From the NCBI RefSeq assembly GCF_000092785.1, contig NC_014225.1:1935340-1999339 (forward strand): a stretch of 64,000 nucleotides of DNA, read 5' to 3'. The notes under the pieces were generated by a model. It made no database searches. It saw only the letters and a program-made list of their open reading frames with translations, and had not been told where the DNA came from. Made by a program: the position numbers and the translations under genes. This DNA is from Waddlia chondrophila WSU 86-1044 (GTDB lineage Bacteria; Chlamydiota; Chlamydiia; Chlamydiales; Waddliaceae). The stretch's first letter is position 1. Each line of letters begins with the position of its first letter. Below, piece after piece: positions 45,590 to 56,245 of the stretch.

Positions 45590-48500
45590 TTATAAAATGG
45601 GTGCGCGCTCTTCATGTTCACGCATTCCTAAGTTTCCATAGCGATGGTAATCACAGCTATAGCTGACTTCTCTCAAATAGTGAAGAAGCTCTAAACGGCC
45701 ATTAGCGACTACCTGGGAGAGGTGCACATGGCAACAAGCTTCCGAAAGCGCCTGACTTAAGCTTGAAGATGGAGCAGAAATCAGCCGTATCCGCTCAACT
45801 TCTCCTTTAAGCACGCGGTCGATAAAATTGGATTCCGACTCCGAAATGACATGCACTTTTGATGAGAGATTCACCCAATCTCCCTTAGAAATCTGCAGGA
45901 CAGTTTTGCTGTCTCCGCTGACTTCTAAGTGTGTGCGGCAAATCGCAGCGGCAGCAATAATCCGCATCGTATCGATGAGTTCATCTTGAGGCTGTACGCG
46001 CAGCACAACTTTCTCGTGAGGAACATACTGAAACAGATTATCCTCTCCAACAATTTTACTAGGATCGGCCGCTGTAGAAAAATCGTGCTTATAATGATAA
46101 GCGTAACTTTGCACACTAGCTTCCCAAATCTCCATTTTTTCAGAAGACAACTCAAATTTCTGAATGAAAAGCCCAAGAACATTGATCGAGCTATCAAGCG
46201 CAGTGCGATGAGAGGGCAGTGCTTTTTGTTCCGCTCTCATCAATTGCGAAACGTAGTTTGGCCCTCCAGCTTTAGCCCCTTTGCCAAAACCGCTCTTCTT
46301 ACAGCCGCCGAACGGCTGCCTTTGCACAATAGCTCCTGTGATCGTGCGGTTGACATACAAGTTGCCCGCAATCACCTTTTCCCGCCACAACTTCTCTTCC
46401 CGTTCATCGAGTGAATGCAAACCTGACGTCAAACCATATCCGGTTCCATTCACTAAACGAATCGCATGCTCCAGATCATCGGCGCACATTACACTCAAAA
46501 CGGGGCCGAAATATTCCGTCCGATACGCTTTGCCGCCCTGTTTAACCCCCAGCTTAATTCCCGGAGACCACAGGCGTGGATTCTTAGGATCCTGCCTCGG
46601 CTTAAGCAGCCAGGATTCTCCCTCTTCCAAAGTGGTCAACCCTTCCAAAAGTTTATCTGACGGTTCGTTAATCAGGGGATTAATCTTTGTTGACAAGTCC
46701 CATGCAGATCCCGTTTGCAAACTTTGCGCCGCATCCTTTAATGTCTGCAAAAACTTGCGGTCCTCGTACACTTCTTTCTCCAGGATCAACAGACTGCACG
46801 CACTGCATTTTTGACCGGCGTGGCCGAAAGCCGAACGTACAGTATCTTTGATCGCAAGGTCGCGATCAGACATCCCTGTGACAATCATCGCATTTTTGCC
46901 GCCAGTCTCTGCCATTAAATCCAGTCCGGGACGCATCCTCAGCATCAGCTCAGCTGTAGATGTGGCTCCTGTAAGAATCACGGTATCGACGCGAGAGTCT
47001 TGAACCAACCGGCTTCCGACAGGCTCATCTTCGCATAAAATAAACTGCAACGTTTCCTTGCTGATTCCTGCATCCCAACATAAGTTGGCAAGCAGCCAGG
47101 CAACAAGCACCGTCTCTCTGGCAGGTTTAAAAATCACGCTGTTGCCAGTAACAAGCGCAGCCACAACGCCGCCGAGAGGAATTGCGCAAGGGAAGTTCCA
47201 CGGCGGAGCCACAAGCACTGTTCCTTTAGGCGCCCATTGCAGATCGGACATCTCATGCCAAAATTTAGCTTGCCGCATGTAATATTCAACAAAATCAATT
47301 GCCTCAGACACCTCAACATCGGCCTCTTCAACAATTTTTCCAGCATCTGCGACCATGGCGCAAATCAGTTCTCCCCGATTCTGCCTTAACAAAGAGGCTA
47401 GTTCGGAAAGAATGCTGCATCTTTCCTCAAGAGAAACTTCATCCCATTTCGCTCCGGCGACCGAAGCGCACTGCAAAGCCTTTTCCGCCTGTTCCTGATC
47501 AGCAAGAGCGTAGTGGTAGAGCACCTTCCCAGGTACGGAAGGATCTACCCCTTCTCCGAAACAGTGGTCGTCAGGAGGAATTTCCCTACCGGCAACCACA
47601 AGCGGAATCGGAGCAATCTCCTTTTTTTTCCACCCCTGAAGAATTTGCTGGATCCATTTCCTGTTCTGTGGCAGCGTCCAATCTGTGTCGGGTTCATTCT
47701 GAAAGGGCAGCTCTATCGATACCGAAGCCGCTTCATGAAAGCGGTTCTGCGTTCTCCTCGGACTTTTACTGACAGCATTTGCAGCATGGCACGCAAGAGA
47801 AAAATGGTTTGCCTGGGATTGCCACTCCTCGGTATCGGGATAAAGGCCGAAAATATGGCGCAGGAAATTCTCCGGAGCTGTGTTTTCATCCAGCCGGCGC
47901 ACCAAATAGGCTACAGCATGGACAAACTCTTTTTCCGTGGCTGCAGGGCAATATAAAAGGATGTCTCCGCTCAGCGTCTGCACAACGCGCCGCATATGAT
48001 CTGCCATCCCTTCGAGCATCTCAAATTCGACAAATCCCTCCATCCCCGTCTCCGATCGAAGCAGCATCGCATAAGCAATATCAAATAGATTATGACTGCC
48101 CACGCCGACACGCGCCGCTTTCGCATGATCAGGCTGGCACGCATAAGCGAGCATCCGCTTAAAATTGGCATCCACATCAACTTTGTTCGTATAAGGAGCC
48201 TGCGCCCACCCCTTGAGCGACGCCTCCACTTGCTCCATCGCCAAATTCGCTCCCTTGACAAGGCGGATCTTAATCGGCGCCCCTCCATTTGCAACCCTCT
48301 TCATTGCCCAAACAGTGAGTTCCTGTTGAAGGAGATAAGAATCAGGCAGGTAACTTTGCAGAACAATTCCTGCAGAGTGTTGATAAAATTCCGGATCGTC
48401 CAGCACGCGTCTAAAAAGTTCCACTGTCAAGTGCAGATCCCGATACTCTTCCATATCGAGATTAACAAACTTCGGCACCCGCTTGCCGTTTGCCCGCACA

Positions 48501-49207
48501 TAAAAATGGGTCATCGCCTGACGATAGAGTTTTTTCAATCTCGGCTCTAAAACTTCTAAAGTCTCCTCCCAGGAAAGCAAATTAATTTGGCTGCAAATGG
48601 TTGAAATCTTGATCGAAATATACTCCACTTCAGGACGCGCTAAATCTTCCAGGTAGATTTCCAACCTGCGCTTTGCTTCCTCTTCGCCAAGGATTGCCTC
48701 GCCCAAATGGTTGAGGTTCACTCTAACTCCTGCCTTCTTCCGTTTTTCCATATAGCGGGACAAAGGACGCTTTTCTCCCGGAAGGATGACACGGGACGTC
48801 TCTTTTCGCAGCATGCGGCGCGCCAACGGTACAAAAACCTGAGGAATCGACTGCCCCAAACACTTGAACACAAATAACTGCAGCTGCCTAAAGTAGGAAA
48901 GATACTTTGGAATCCCGAATTTATTGATCAGATGGATCATTTGATCTGCAACACGGGCAGGAAGTTTACTGCGAAAGCATTCATCTGTCATGCTTGTTGT
49001 AAACACTTTCCCTACAGGATCTTCCATCATATGATCGAGCTGGGCAAGAATGCGGTGCTCAGAAGTGGTTTGCACCCGTCTGGCTTCGTTAAGCATCAAT
49101 GCAGCTAACTCGATCGCAAGCTCCCTGCGTTCCTCAACAGAAATCATACGTCCTTTAACATGATCGATCAGCCGTCTGGCATTTTCCAAATAGGGAGACT
49201 CTTCCAT
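45590..49207 (-). CDS. putA: Bifunctional proline dehydrogenase / delta-1-pyrroline-5-carboxylate dehydrogenase (PutA)
   Basis: Proline catabolism to glutamate. Residues about 80-460 are the FAD-dependent proline dehydrogenase barrel (YISIKIST, LVKGANLAMEQVEA, VGVGSHN). About 520-990 are the aldehyde dehydrogenase domain, with PPWNFPCAIP, AETGGKNAMIV and the catalytic cysteine in FGHAGQKCSACS. About 200 further residues form the C-terminal ALDH-like tail found in long PutAs. There is no N-terminal ribbon-helix-helix, so it is not the DNA-binding autorepressor type. The ATG at 49207 has AAGGA four bases upstream; the frame can be extended to a TTG at 49222. It allows use of host proline as carbon and electron source. 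Confidence 0.93.
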   Translation of the reverse strand: MEESPYLENARRLIDHVKGRMISVEERRELAIELAALMLNEARRVQTTSEHRILAQLDHMMEDPVGKVFTTSMTDECFRSKLPARVADQMIHLINKFGIPKYLSYFRQLQLFVFKCLGQSIPQVFVPLARRMLRKETSRVILPGEKRPLSRYMEKRKKAGVRVNLNHLGEAILGEEEAKRRLEIYLEDLARPEVEYISIKISTICSQINLLSWEETLEVLEPRLKKLYRQAMTHFYVRANGKRVPKFVNLDMEEYRDLHLTVELFRRVLDDPEFYQHSAGIVLQSYLPDSYLLQQELTVWAMKRVANGGAPIKIRLVKGANLAMEQVEASLKGWAQAPYTNKVDVDANFKRMLAYACQPDHAKAARVGVGSHNLFDIAYAMLLRSETGMEGFVEFEMLEGMADHMRRVVQTLSGDILLYCPAATEKEFVHAVAYLVRRLDENTAPENFLRHIFGLYPDTEEWQSQANHFSLACHAANAVSKSPRRTQNRFHEAASVSIELPFQNEPDTDWTLPQNRKWIQQILQGWKKKEIAPIPLVVAGREIPPDDHCFGEGVDPSVPGKVLYHYALADQEQAEKALQCASVAGAKWDEVSLEERCSILSELASLLRQNRGELICAMVADAGKIVEEADVEVSEAIDFVEYYMRQAKFWHEMSDLQWAPKGTVLVAPPWNFPCAIPLGGVVAALVTGNSVIFKPARETVLVAWLLANLCWDAGISKETLQFILCEDEPVGSRLVQDSRVDTVILTGATSTAELMLRMRPGLDLMAETGGKNAMIVTGMSDRDLAIKDTVRSAFGHAGQKCSACSLLILEKEVYEDRKFLQTLKDAAQSLQTGSAWDLSTKINPLINEPSDKLLEGLTTLEEGESWLLKPRQDPKNPRLWSPGIKLGVKQGGKAYRTEYFGPVLSVMCADDLEHAIRLVNGTGYGLTSGLHSLDEREEKLWREKVIAGNLYVNRTITGAIVQRQPFGGCKKSGFGKGAKAGGPNYVSQLMRAEQKALPSHRTALDSSINVLGLFIQKFELSSEKMEIWEASVQSYAYHYKHDFSTAADPSKIVGEDNLFQYVPHEKVVLRVQPQDELIDTMRIIAAAAICRTHLEVSGDSKTVLQISKGDWVNLSSKVHVISESESNFIDRVLKGEVERIRLISAPSSSLSQALSEACCHVHLSQVVANGRLELLHYLREVSYSCDYHRYGNLGMREHEERAPIL

Positions 49208-49308
49208 AACTTCCTTAACCAAAATCGCAAGTTTTTAAGATTGGATTCAGCATATCAGAATCGCTCCTTTACAAAAAGCGGATTCCAAGGTCAAAATAGA
49301 CGTCAACC

Positions 49309-50550
49309 ATGGATTCTAAATTGAAACAGTTGCTCTTTGTTTTTTTCACCTGCTTTCTGCTTCCTTTGTCTGCCAAAGTTTCCCTTGGAATCGATCAATT
49401 AGTCAGTGGAAAGTACGATTCTTTATTGAAAGGGAAGCGGGTTGGGTTGATCACAAACCACACAGCAGTCAACAAACAAATGGACAGCACCATCGACCTG
49501 CTGAAAAAACACGCTAAAAAGGGAGGCTTTTCCCTTGTTGCGTTCTTTGCTCCTGAGCACGGACTGACCGGTGCATCGCACGCCAATACCTTGATTCAAG
49601 ACAGCCGCAGCCCTGAAGGAATCCCTATCTTCAGTTTACATGGCAAAACCAAGCGTCCGACAAAAGAGATGCTTTCCCACATCGACCTTCTCATCTTCGA
49701 TATCCAGGATATCGGATCGCGCTCCTATACCTATATCTCCACACTTTTTTACGCCATGGAAGAGGCAGCAAAACACAACATCCGCGTGATTGTCCTGGAC
49801 CGTCCCAATCCCATTAACGGCATCACCATCGACGGGCCGATGATGAAAGAACAGTGGCGTTCGTTTGTCGGCTATATCGATGTTCCTTACTGCCATGGAA
49901 TGACAGTTGGAGAATTGGCACGCTATTTTAACGAAGAGTACAAGGTCGGATGCCGCCTTGAAGTGATTCCAATGCAGGGATGGACAAGGGAAATGACTTT
50001 TCGCGATACCGAGCTGCCATGGGTACCCACCAGTCCGCACATTCCCGAAGCCAACTCAGTCTGGTACTATCCGACAACAGGAATTCTTGGAGAGATCTCG
50101 ATGGTCAGCATTGGAATCGGCTATCCTCTTCCCTTTAAAATGATAGGAGCTCCCTGGATCGACGCCGACGCTTTCGCCTCGCAATTAAATGCTCAACATT
50201 TTTCCGGAGTGCGCTTTCATCCTTTCCACTTCAAACCTTTTTACGGATTGTATGCCGATCAAGATTGCCACGGAGTCTTGATCGTGATTACCGATGACCG
50301 TCAGTTTCTTCCGGTAACCACGCAATATCTGATTATTGGAATGCTTAAAAGCTTGTATCCTAAAAAATTCAAGGAATCGATGCAGAAAACGGCTCACAGA
50401 AAAGAAATGTTCAGCAAAGTCAACGGCACAGACGAGGTGTGGCGCTTAATGCAGGAAGAACCCTATATCGTATGGCGGCTAAAAGAGCTTGACCGGGCGA
50501 AAAGGGAGCAATTTAAGCAAAAGCGGGAACGGTATTTATTGTACCGCTAA
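49309..50550 (+). CDS. namZ: DUF1343 protein, exo-beta-N-acetylmuramidase NamZ-like (GH171)
   Basis: A signal peptide (MDSKLKQLLFVFFTCFLLPLSA) precedes a DUF1343 domain with the marks GKRVGLITNHTA, FFAPEHGLTG, FDIQDIGSRSYTYI and LDRPNPI. The family founder in Bacillus releases MurNAc from the non-reducing ends of glycan strands. Length (413) is normal. An exported muramidase fits turnover of the thin peptidoglycan found in several chlamydiae. Divergent from putA; the groE operon follows. Confidence 0.87.
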   Translation: MDSKLKQLLFVFFTCFLLPLSAKVSLGIDQLVSGKYDSLLKGKRVGLITNHTAVNKQMDSTIDLLKKHAKKGGFSLVAFFAPEHGLTGASHANTLIQDSRSPEGIPIFSLHGKTKRPTKEMLSHIDLLIFDIQDIGSRSYTYISTLFYAMEEAAKHNIRVIVLDRPNPINGITIDGPMMKEQWRSFVGYIDVPYCHGMTVGELARYFNEEYKVGCRLEVIPMQGWTREMTFRDTELPWVPTSPHIPEANSVWYYPTTGILGEISMVSIGIGYPLPFKMIGAPWIDADAFASQLNAQHFSGVRFHPFHFKPFYGLYADQDCHGVLIVITDDRQFLPVTTQYLIIGMLKSLYPKKFKESMQKTAHRKEMFSKVNGTDEVWRLMQEEPYIVWRLKELDRAKREQFKQKRERYLLYR

Positions 50551-50553
50551 AAA

Positions 50554-50580
50554 CTGGCACTTAAATTCATCAACTGCTAA
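50554..50580 (+). promoter_or_regulatory. CIRCE-like HrcA operator upstream of groESL
   Basis: CTGGCACTT, then exactly 9 bases, then AACTGCTAA, against the CIRCE consensus TTAGCACTC-N9-GAGTGCTAA (6 of 9 and 7 of 9 matches). It lies directly upstream of the groES promoter, where HrcA operators are expected. It overlaps no gene; the namZ stop is at 50550. Confidence 0.72.
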
Positions 50581-50584
50581 TATG

Positions 50585-50613
50585 TTGACGTAAATCCATT
50601 GAACTCTTAAAAT
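50585..50613 (+). promoter_or_regulatory. groES promoter (sigma-70/sigma-66 type)
   Basis: TTGACG (50585-50590), 17-base spacer and TAAAAT (50608-50613). The ribosome site GAGGAG is at 50630-50635, eight bases before the groES ATG. The CIRCE-like operator ends 4 bases upstream of the -35. Confidence 0.7.
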
Positions 50614-50643
50614 TTTGGCTAACATCAACGAGGAGAAGCCACT

Positions 50644-52649
<2,006 letters not shown>

Positions 52650-52672
52650 CCCCAACCCTATCATTATTATTT

Positions 52673-52700
52673 GGAGGAAGGAAAATTCCTTCCTCCTTTT
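52673..52700 (+). terminator. Rho-independent terminator after groEL
   Basis: Perfect stem GGAGGAAGGA / TCCTTCCTCC (52673-52696) around a four-base loop, followed by TTTTCT. It lies 23 bases after the groEL stop. Confidence 0.85.
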
Positions 52701-52720
52701 CTAAAATAAGGAATACTTTC

Positions 52721-52957
52721 ATGCCAACATATGCCTACATTTGCGAAACATGCAAACATCAAATGGATGCGTTTCAAAAGATTACCGATTTCCCTTTGAA
52801 AGAGTGCCCGAAGTGCGCGGCGCCAACTCTTAGACGAGGACCTGGCGGCGGCATTGGTCTATCATTTAAAGGATCCGGATTTTATATCACGGATTATTCC
52901 CAAAAGCAAGAATGCCCCTCTTCATGCGGCAAAGAGGGTGCCTGCAAGCAGGTTTAA
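52721..52957 (+). CDS. FmdB-family zinc-ribbon protein
   Basis: A 78-residue protein starting MPTYAYICETCKHQMDAFQ, the FmdB start, with a second CxxC at CPKC (about residues 36-39), so one zinc ribbon. It continues GPGGGIGLSFKGSGFYITDY as in the family. A further C-terminal Cys trio (CPSSCGKEGACKQV) is present. Role unknown; FmdB proteins are suspected regulators. AAGGA precedes the ATG by eight bases. Confidence 0.88.
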   Translation: MPTYAYICETCKHQMDAFQKITDFPLKECPKCAAPTLRRGPGGGIGLSFKGSGFYITDYSQKQECPSSCGKEGACKQV

Positions 52958-52965
52958 GAGAGGTC

Positions 52966-55140
52966 TCAAGAACTCTTAAAATAGTCTCTCATCGCAAAGA
53001 TAGTGAGAAAATGATAATCAAAAGGGGATTTCACATCACCCATGACTTTTTGATCTTCATGAGCTATCTTTGATAATGTTTGCCCCCCTAAACTGGGACT
53101 TACCGCAAGCAAAGCTTGTATGAAAGGAAGAAGATCATCTCCACCCGGAACCGCAGCTTCTTCAGAAAGCATGACAGGGAGATATTTTTCCGTAATAGGG
53201 ATCAATTTTTCTATAAACCTTCTGCGATTATTTTCAGTAGAAGAGAGCTGATCGTTCTCAAGATATTCATTCAGCAACGCTTCGACATCACTTTTAAATT
53301 CAGAGTGGTTAAATAGTTTTTGCAGTTTCTTCGCATCCTCGATATCCACCTTTTCGACTCCCTCCTGAGGCGATTGAGGATCCATTTTCGCAAGCCTCCC
53401 ATTTTTCTCTTTAAACAATGAAAAATTTTCTTCAAAAATCTCGGCATCAGGATCTCTTGAAATTCCTTCTCTTTTATTGTTTAAAATTAAGATTTCATCG
53501 ATTGTAGACACATTTCGAAGATCCACTCCCCCAACAAATCCGATCCCTTGATACAAAGAATCAAGGAATGGATGCGACAATCCGGGGTTTTGCTCTCTAA
53601 TCAACATCATATTTAAGACAAATTGCGAGAACCGATGCTGATCATCATTACATAATTGATAAAGCAATGCCGATATAAGAGTGCTGTCATCAGTATCAGG
53701 TGCTTTGTCATCAATGTATTCTGCAATAAGAGCTCTGATGGCATTCCCTCCTTTTTTTGATGCTTCAAGCAGTCTATCGGAAAAATCAGAGAAATCTTCT
53801 CTGGACTTCCAATAATCAACAGTTTCCAAAAATTCTTCCCTGAAATTTTTCTTGATTCCTTTCGTTTCATTGCAAGCTCTGGAAAAGCCTATTTTAATTC
53901 TCGCTTGAATCATTTCCAACGCCTGGGAACGTCTGGTGTTTTTCACTTGAGAAAGATCGATCTTTCCATATTTTTGCATCGCCCTGATAAGAGATTCTAC
54001 AACTTGCTGAGATTGAGAATTGAGATCATCCAGTTCAGACTCCCTTAAAGACTTTTCCAACAACATAGCAAACGCAGAAAAGAAATCCCCTTCATCCTTG
54101 GCAAGGGCTCTTACAAAGATTTCAGCCAATCGCTCAATATTATTTTCATTTGCAAGCTCCGGCAACGGCACCTTTTTTTCTTTGAAAAGGGCAAGCAACT
54201 CTATTGTCAAATTATTTAAGGCAATTTGTGAAGATTGATGCCGATGATCTTTCCACATCTGCTGTACCATCTTTTTTGCCCGACTTCCTTCCAAGTTGAT
54301 ATGCCCTGATAGCACATCGACCTCTTCTGCAACATCCACAGGCTTGCTGTAAATAGGCTTGGAAAGATCTATCTTATCCTCTGCCAAGTCTGCGACTGCT
54401 TTTGCTAAATGCTGGAAAAACTCTGATTGCTTGTTTAAAACACCGCGACTGATATCGGGAAAAAGAAATCCTGGCTCCTCCCGCCGAATGCGATCCATTT
54501 GCCTAATTAACCGAGGCACATGCTCCTTTCCTACCAATAGCACCGCTTTATAAAGATCGTCTTGATCGACTTCTTTGCTTCCAAATTTCTTAACTAGAGC
54601 ATTCAACTCTTTTTTCCATAGCATGATATGTTCATCTGGAGGAAGCTTTCCCGTTTCGGCCATTCGCTTGACGGCTGCCGATGCAGCCTCTGTAAATCCT
54701 TTGCGAAAAACAACATTGCCGAAATGATTTCCTTCTAATTTTGCTTCTAACCCTGAATTTTCCGCATCTTCTCCTTTTAAATCTTCCAAAGCTCGAATTT
54801 TTCGTTCGTATGCCTGGATTGTCCCATCTAACGATATCAAAGCTTTTTCACGGCTGACTCTGTATCGACGATTAAACAATACCATCACCTTTTTCAAAAA
54901 ACTGCATTCGGGATATTCCTGCTTGATCATGCGCAAACCACCAAGAACCCGTTGTAAATCTTCGACATCCCTTTCTTTAGACAAATATTGATGGGAAACC
55001 TTGACAACCTGCTGCAGACTCCGGCAATGGCACCTTTTCTTAAAACGGCTATAACGCTTTGAAAATTTAGATTTATCACTCTGATTTTCTAAAGAATGGA
55101 TAAATCCCGAATAAATTAAAGGTTTTGATCGAATAGACAT
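52966..55140 (-). CDS. Unknown 724-residue helical protein
   Basis: I do not recognise a family. The protein is mostly alpha-helical, charged, and has no signal peptide or membrane segment. The N-terminal 70 residues are basic with a Cys-His patch (KKRCHCRSLQQ), and later stretches have long amphipathic helices and repeats of acidic and Leu-rich segments. No enzyme motif is visible. It is convergent with the FmdB gene, with only 8 bases between stops, and divergent from the antitoxin-like gene. The basic N terminus and large helical body are compatible with a secreted effector, but that is a guess. Confidence 0.72.
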   Translation of the reverse strand: MSIRSKPLIYSGFIHSLENQSDKSKFSKRYSRFKKRCHCRSLQQVVKVSHQYLSKERDVEDLQRVLGGLRMIKQEYPECSFLKKVMVLFNRRYRVSREKALISLDGTIQAYERKIRALEDLKGEDAENSGLEAKLEGNHFGNVVFRKGFTEAASAAVKRMAETGKLPPDEHIMLWKKELNALVKKFGSKEVDQDDLYKAVLLVGKEHVPRLIRQMDRIRREEPGFLFPDISRGVLNKQSEFFQHLAKAVADLAEDKIDLSKPIYSKPVDVAEEVDVLSGHINLEGSRAKKMVQQMWKDHRHQSSQIALNNLTIELLALFKEKKVPLPELANENNIERLAEIFVRALAKDEGDFFSAFAMLLEKSLRESELDDLNSQSQQVVESLIRAMQKYGKIDLSQVKNTRRSQALEMIQARIKIGFSRACNETKGIKKNFREEFLETVDYWKSREDFSDFSDRLLEASKKGGNAIRALIAEYIDDKAPDTDDSTLISALLYQLCNDDQHRFSQFVLNMMLIREQNPGLSHPFLDSLYQGIGFVGGVDLRNVSTIDEILILNNKREGISRDPDAEIFEENFSLFKEKNGRLAKMDPQSPQEGVEKVDIEDAKKLQKLFNHSEFKSDVEALLNEYLENDQLSSTENNRRRFIEKLIPITEKYLPVMLSEEAAVPGGDDLLPFIQALLAVSPSLGGQTLSKIAHEDQKVMGDVKSPFDYHFLTIFAMRDYFKSS

Positions 55141-55248
55141 TATGACATCTAGCCCCTGTCTTTATTATAAAATAATTTTTATTTTATATCTTTAAAAAAG
55201 CTAATTATTCAGCACCCTTGTAAAAAGAATAAAAAATTTTTTGGAGTT

Positions 55249-55313
55249 ACAAAATGGATAATATATAAAAATGGGTTTACCCCATTTTGTAATATTTCCT
55301 ACTGTGATATAAT
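55249..55313 (+). promoter_or_regulatory. Promoter and candidate operator of the antitoxin/GNAT operon
   Basis: An extended -10 TGATATAAT at 55305-55313 (TATAAT 55308-55313) with TTTTGT 17 bases upstream (55285-55290). Overlapping it are inverted repeats: ACAAAATGG (55249-55257) and AAAATGGG (55268-55275) facing CCCATTTTGT (55281-55290). The -10 position places transcription start near 55320, so the ATG at 55312 cannot be used and the one at 55333 is the start. Confidence 0.65.
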
Positions 55314-55332
55314 GAAGAAAAAGGAAATACCC

Positions 55333-55602
55333 ATGGAAGCACAAAGATCAATTAAAGCAGATGCTACAGGGCGCATTAACTTAGGCAAGGAGTGTGCTGG
55401 CCGCTTATTTACTATCTCTAAAGAACAGGATAAAATTGTTCTCGAACCAGCTCGAATTGTTCCTGAAAAAGAATTAAAATCCCATGAAACAATTGAAAAT
55501 ATAATTCTCGATGAGAATGAGTGGTTCAGATTTCAAGAAATCATGGAGTCAGATGACGAACCAACTGGCAATTTGCGACGACTCATGAAAGACTCTGATT
55601 AA
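55333..55602 (+). CDS. Putative antitoxin with AbrB/SpoVT-like N terminus, partner of a GNAT protein
   Basis: An 89-residue protein. The N-terminal half (RSIKADATGRINLGKECAG, then FTISKEQDKIVLEP) has the look of a swapped-hairpin AbrB/SpoVT DNA-binding domain. The C-terminal tail contains a W, then FQEIMESDDEPTGNLRRLM, like the toxin-binding tails of TacA-type antitoxins, which normally sit behind a ribbon-helix-helix. The start at 55333 has AAGGA seven bases upstream; 55312 lies within the -10. The stop overlaps the GNAT start by one base (TAATG). It likely represses its own promoter through the inverted repeats upstream. Confidence 0.72.
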   Translation: MEAQRSIKADATGRINLGKECAGRLFTISKEQDKIVLEPARIVPEKELKSHETIENIILDENEWFRFQEIMESDDEPTGNLRRLMKDSD

Positions 55603-56129
55603 TGGCTGAGAACATGCAACTAAAGTTCAAACGATTAGACAATTCAATTGAATGCATTGGATTTGATTGTGGAGAGGAAGCCCTCAATAAATTTTTATCT
55701 TTAAGAGCACTCACCGAAATGTCTCAGCGTCTTTCTGTCACGACTGTAGCTTTAGATCAAAGGACTGCATCTATTATAGGTTTTTACTCAATTTCCCCAA
55801 CTCAAATAGCCAAGGAGTCTTTATCCAAGCGCGAAGGGCGCGGAGTCCCATATGATTTAGTACCAGGCATACGAATAGGACGTTTAGCCATTAGTAAAAA
55901 ATATCAAGGTAAAGGGTTTGGTGCAAAGTTACTAAGGCATGCTCTGCAGAAGTGTTTGAAAATATCAGAGGAATTTGGCGGAAGAGTAGTTGTGGTTGAT
56001 GCAAAAAATGAAATGGTTGCGGCCTTCTATGAACGCTACGGGTTCAAATCAATCAAAGATGATCCCTTAGTATTCGTCCTCAAGGTTTCGACGCTGGTTA
56101 AAATTGAAAACAAGGGCGACACTATCTAG
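55602..56129 (+). CDS. GNAT-family acetyltransferase, TacT/AtaT-type toxin candidate
   Basis: A 175-residue GNAT protein. The opening FKRLDNSIECIGFDCGEEALNKFL corresponds to the FDCG..LN..L signature of the tRNA-acetylating toxins TacT and AtaT; the acetyl-CoA loop is in RLAISKKYQGKGFGAKLL. FYERYGFK is motif B. These toxins acetylate charged tRNA and are neutralised by a small partner encoded just upstream, as here. Chlamydiae usually have few toxin-antitoxin systems. The DNA is AT-rich, suggesting acquisition. The stop codon is the start of a long inverted repeat. Confidence 0.82.
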   Translation: MAENMQLKFKRLDNSIECIGFDCGEEALNKFLSLRALTEMSQRLSVTTVALDQRTASIIGFYSISPTQIAKESLSKREGRGVPYDLVPGIRIGRLAISKKYQGKGFGAKLLRHALQKCLKISEEFGGRVVVVDAKNEMVAAFYERYGFKSIKDDPLVFVLKVSTLVKIENKGDTI

Positions 56130-56178
56130 TACCCAACCATGAGAATTTGTTTCAAAAATTTTCATGGTTGGGTACTAG
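56126..56178. repeat. Long perfect inverted repeat (hairpin 1) after the GNAT gene
   Basis: Arms of 17 bases are perfect (56126-56142 with 56162-56178); a further 6 pairs (one G-T) extend the stem to 23, with a loop of 7. The left arm includes the stop codon of the GNAT gene. Could act as a bidirectional terminator or be a mobile-element remnant. Confidence 0.8.
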
Positions 56179-56196
56179 TCGGCCTTGAAAAGATGT

Positions 56197-56245
56197 TATA
56201 CCGAACCAACTTCAAAAAAATGATTTTTGAAGTTGGTTCGGTATA
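56197..56245. repeat. Long perfect inverted repeat (hairpin 2) before the trkH stop
   Basis: Arms of 22 bases are perfect (56197-56218 with 56224-56245), loop 5. It ends on the base next to the trkH stop. The arms begin TATACCGAACCAAC, similar to TAGTACCCAACCAT in hairpin 1. It is probably the trkH terminator, but A/T runs lie in the stem rather than after it. Confidence 0.8.

Noticed and set aside
45929-46414. 161-codon open frame on the plus strand
   Set aside because: Antisense within putA; codons and translation are not protein-like.
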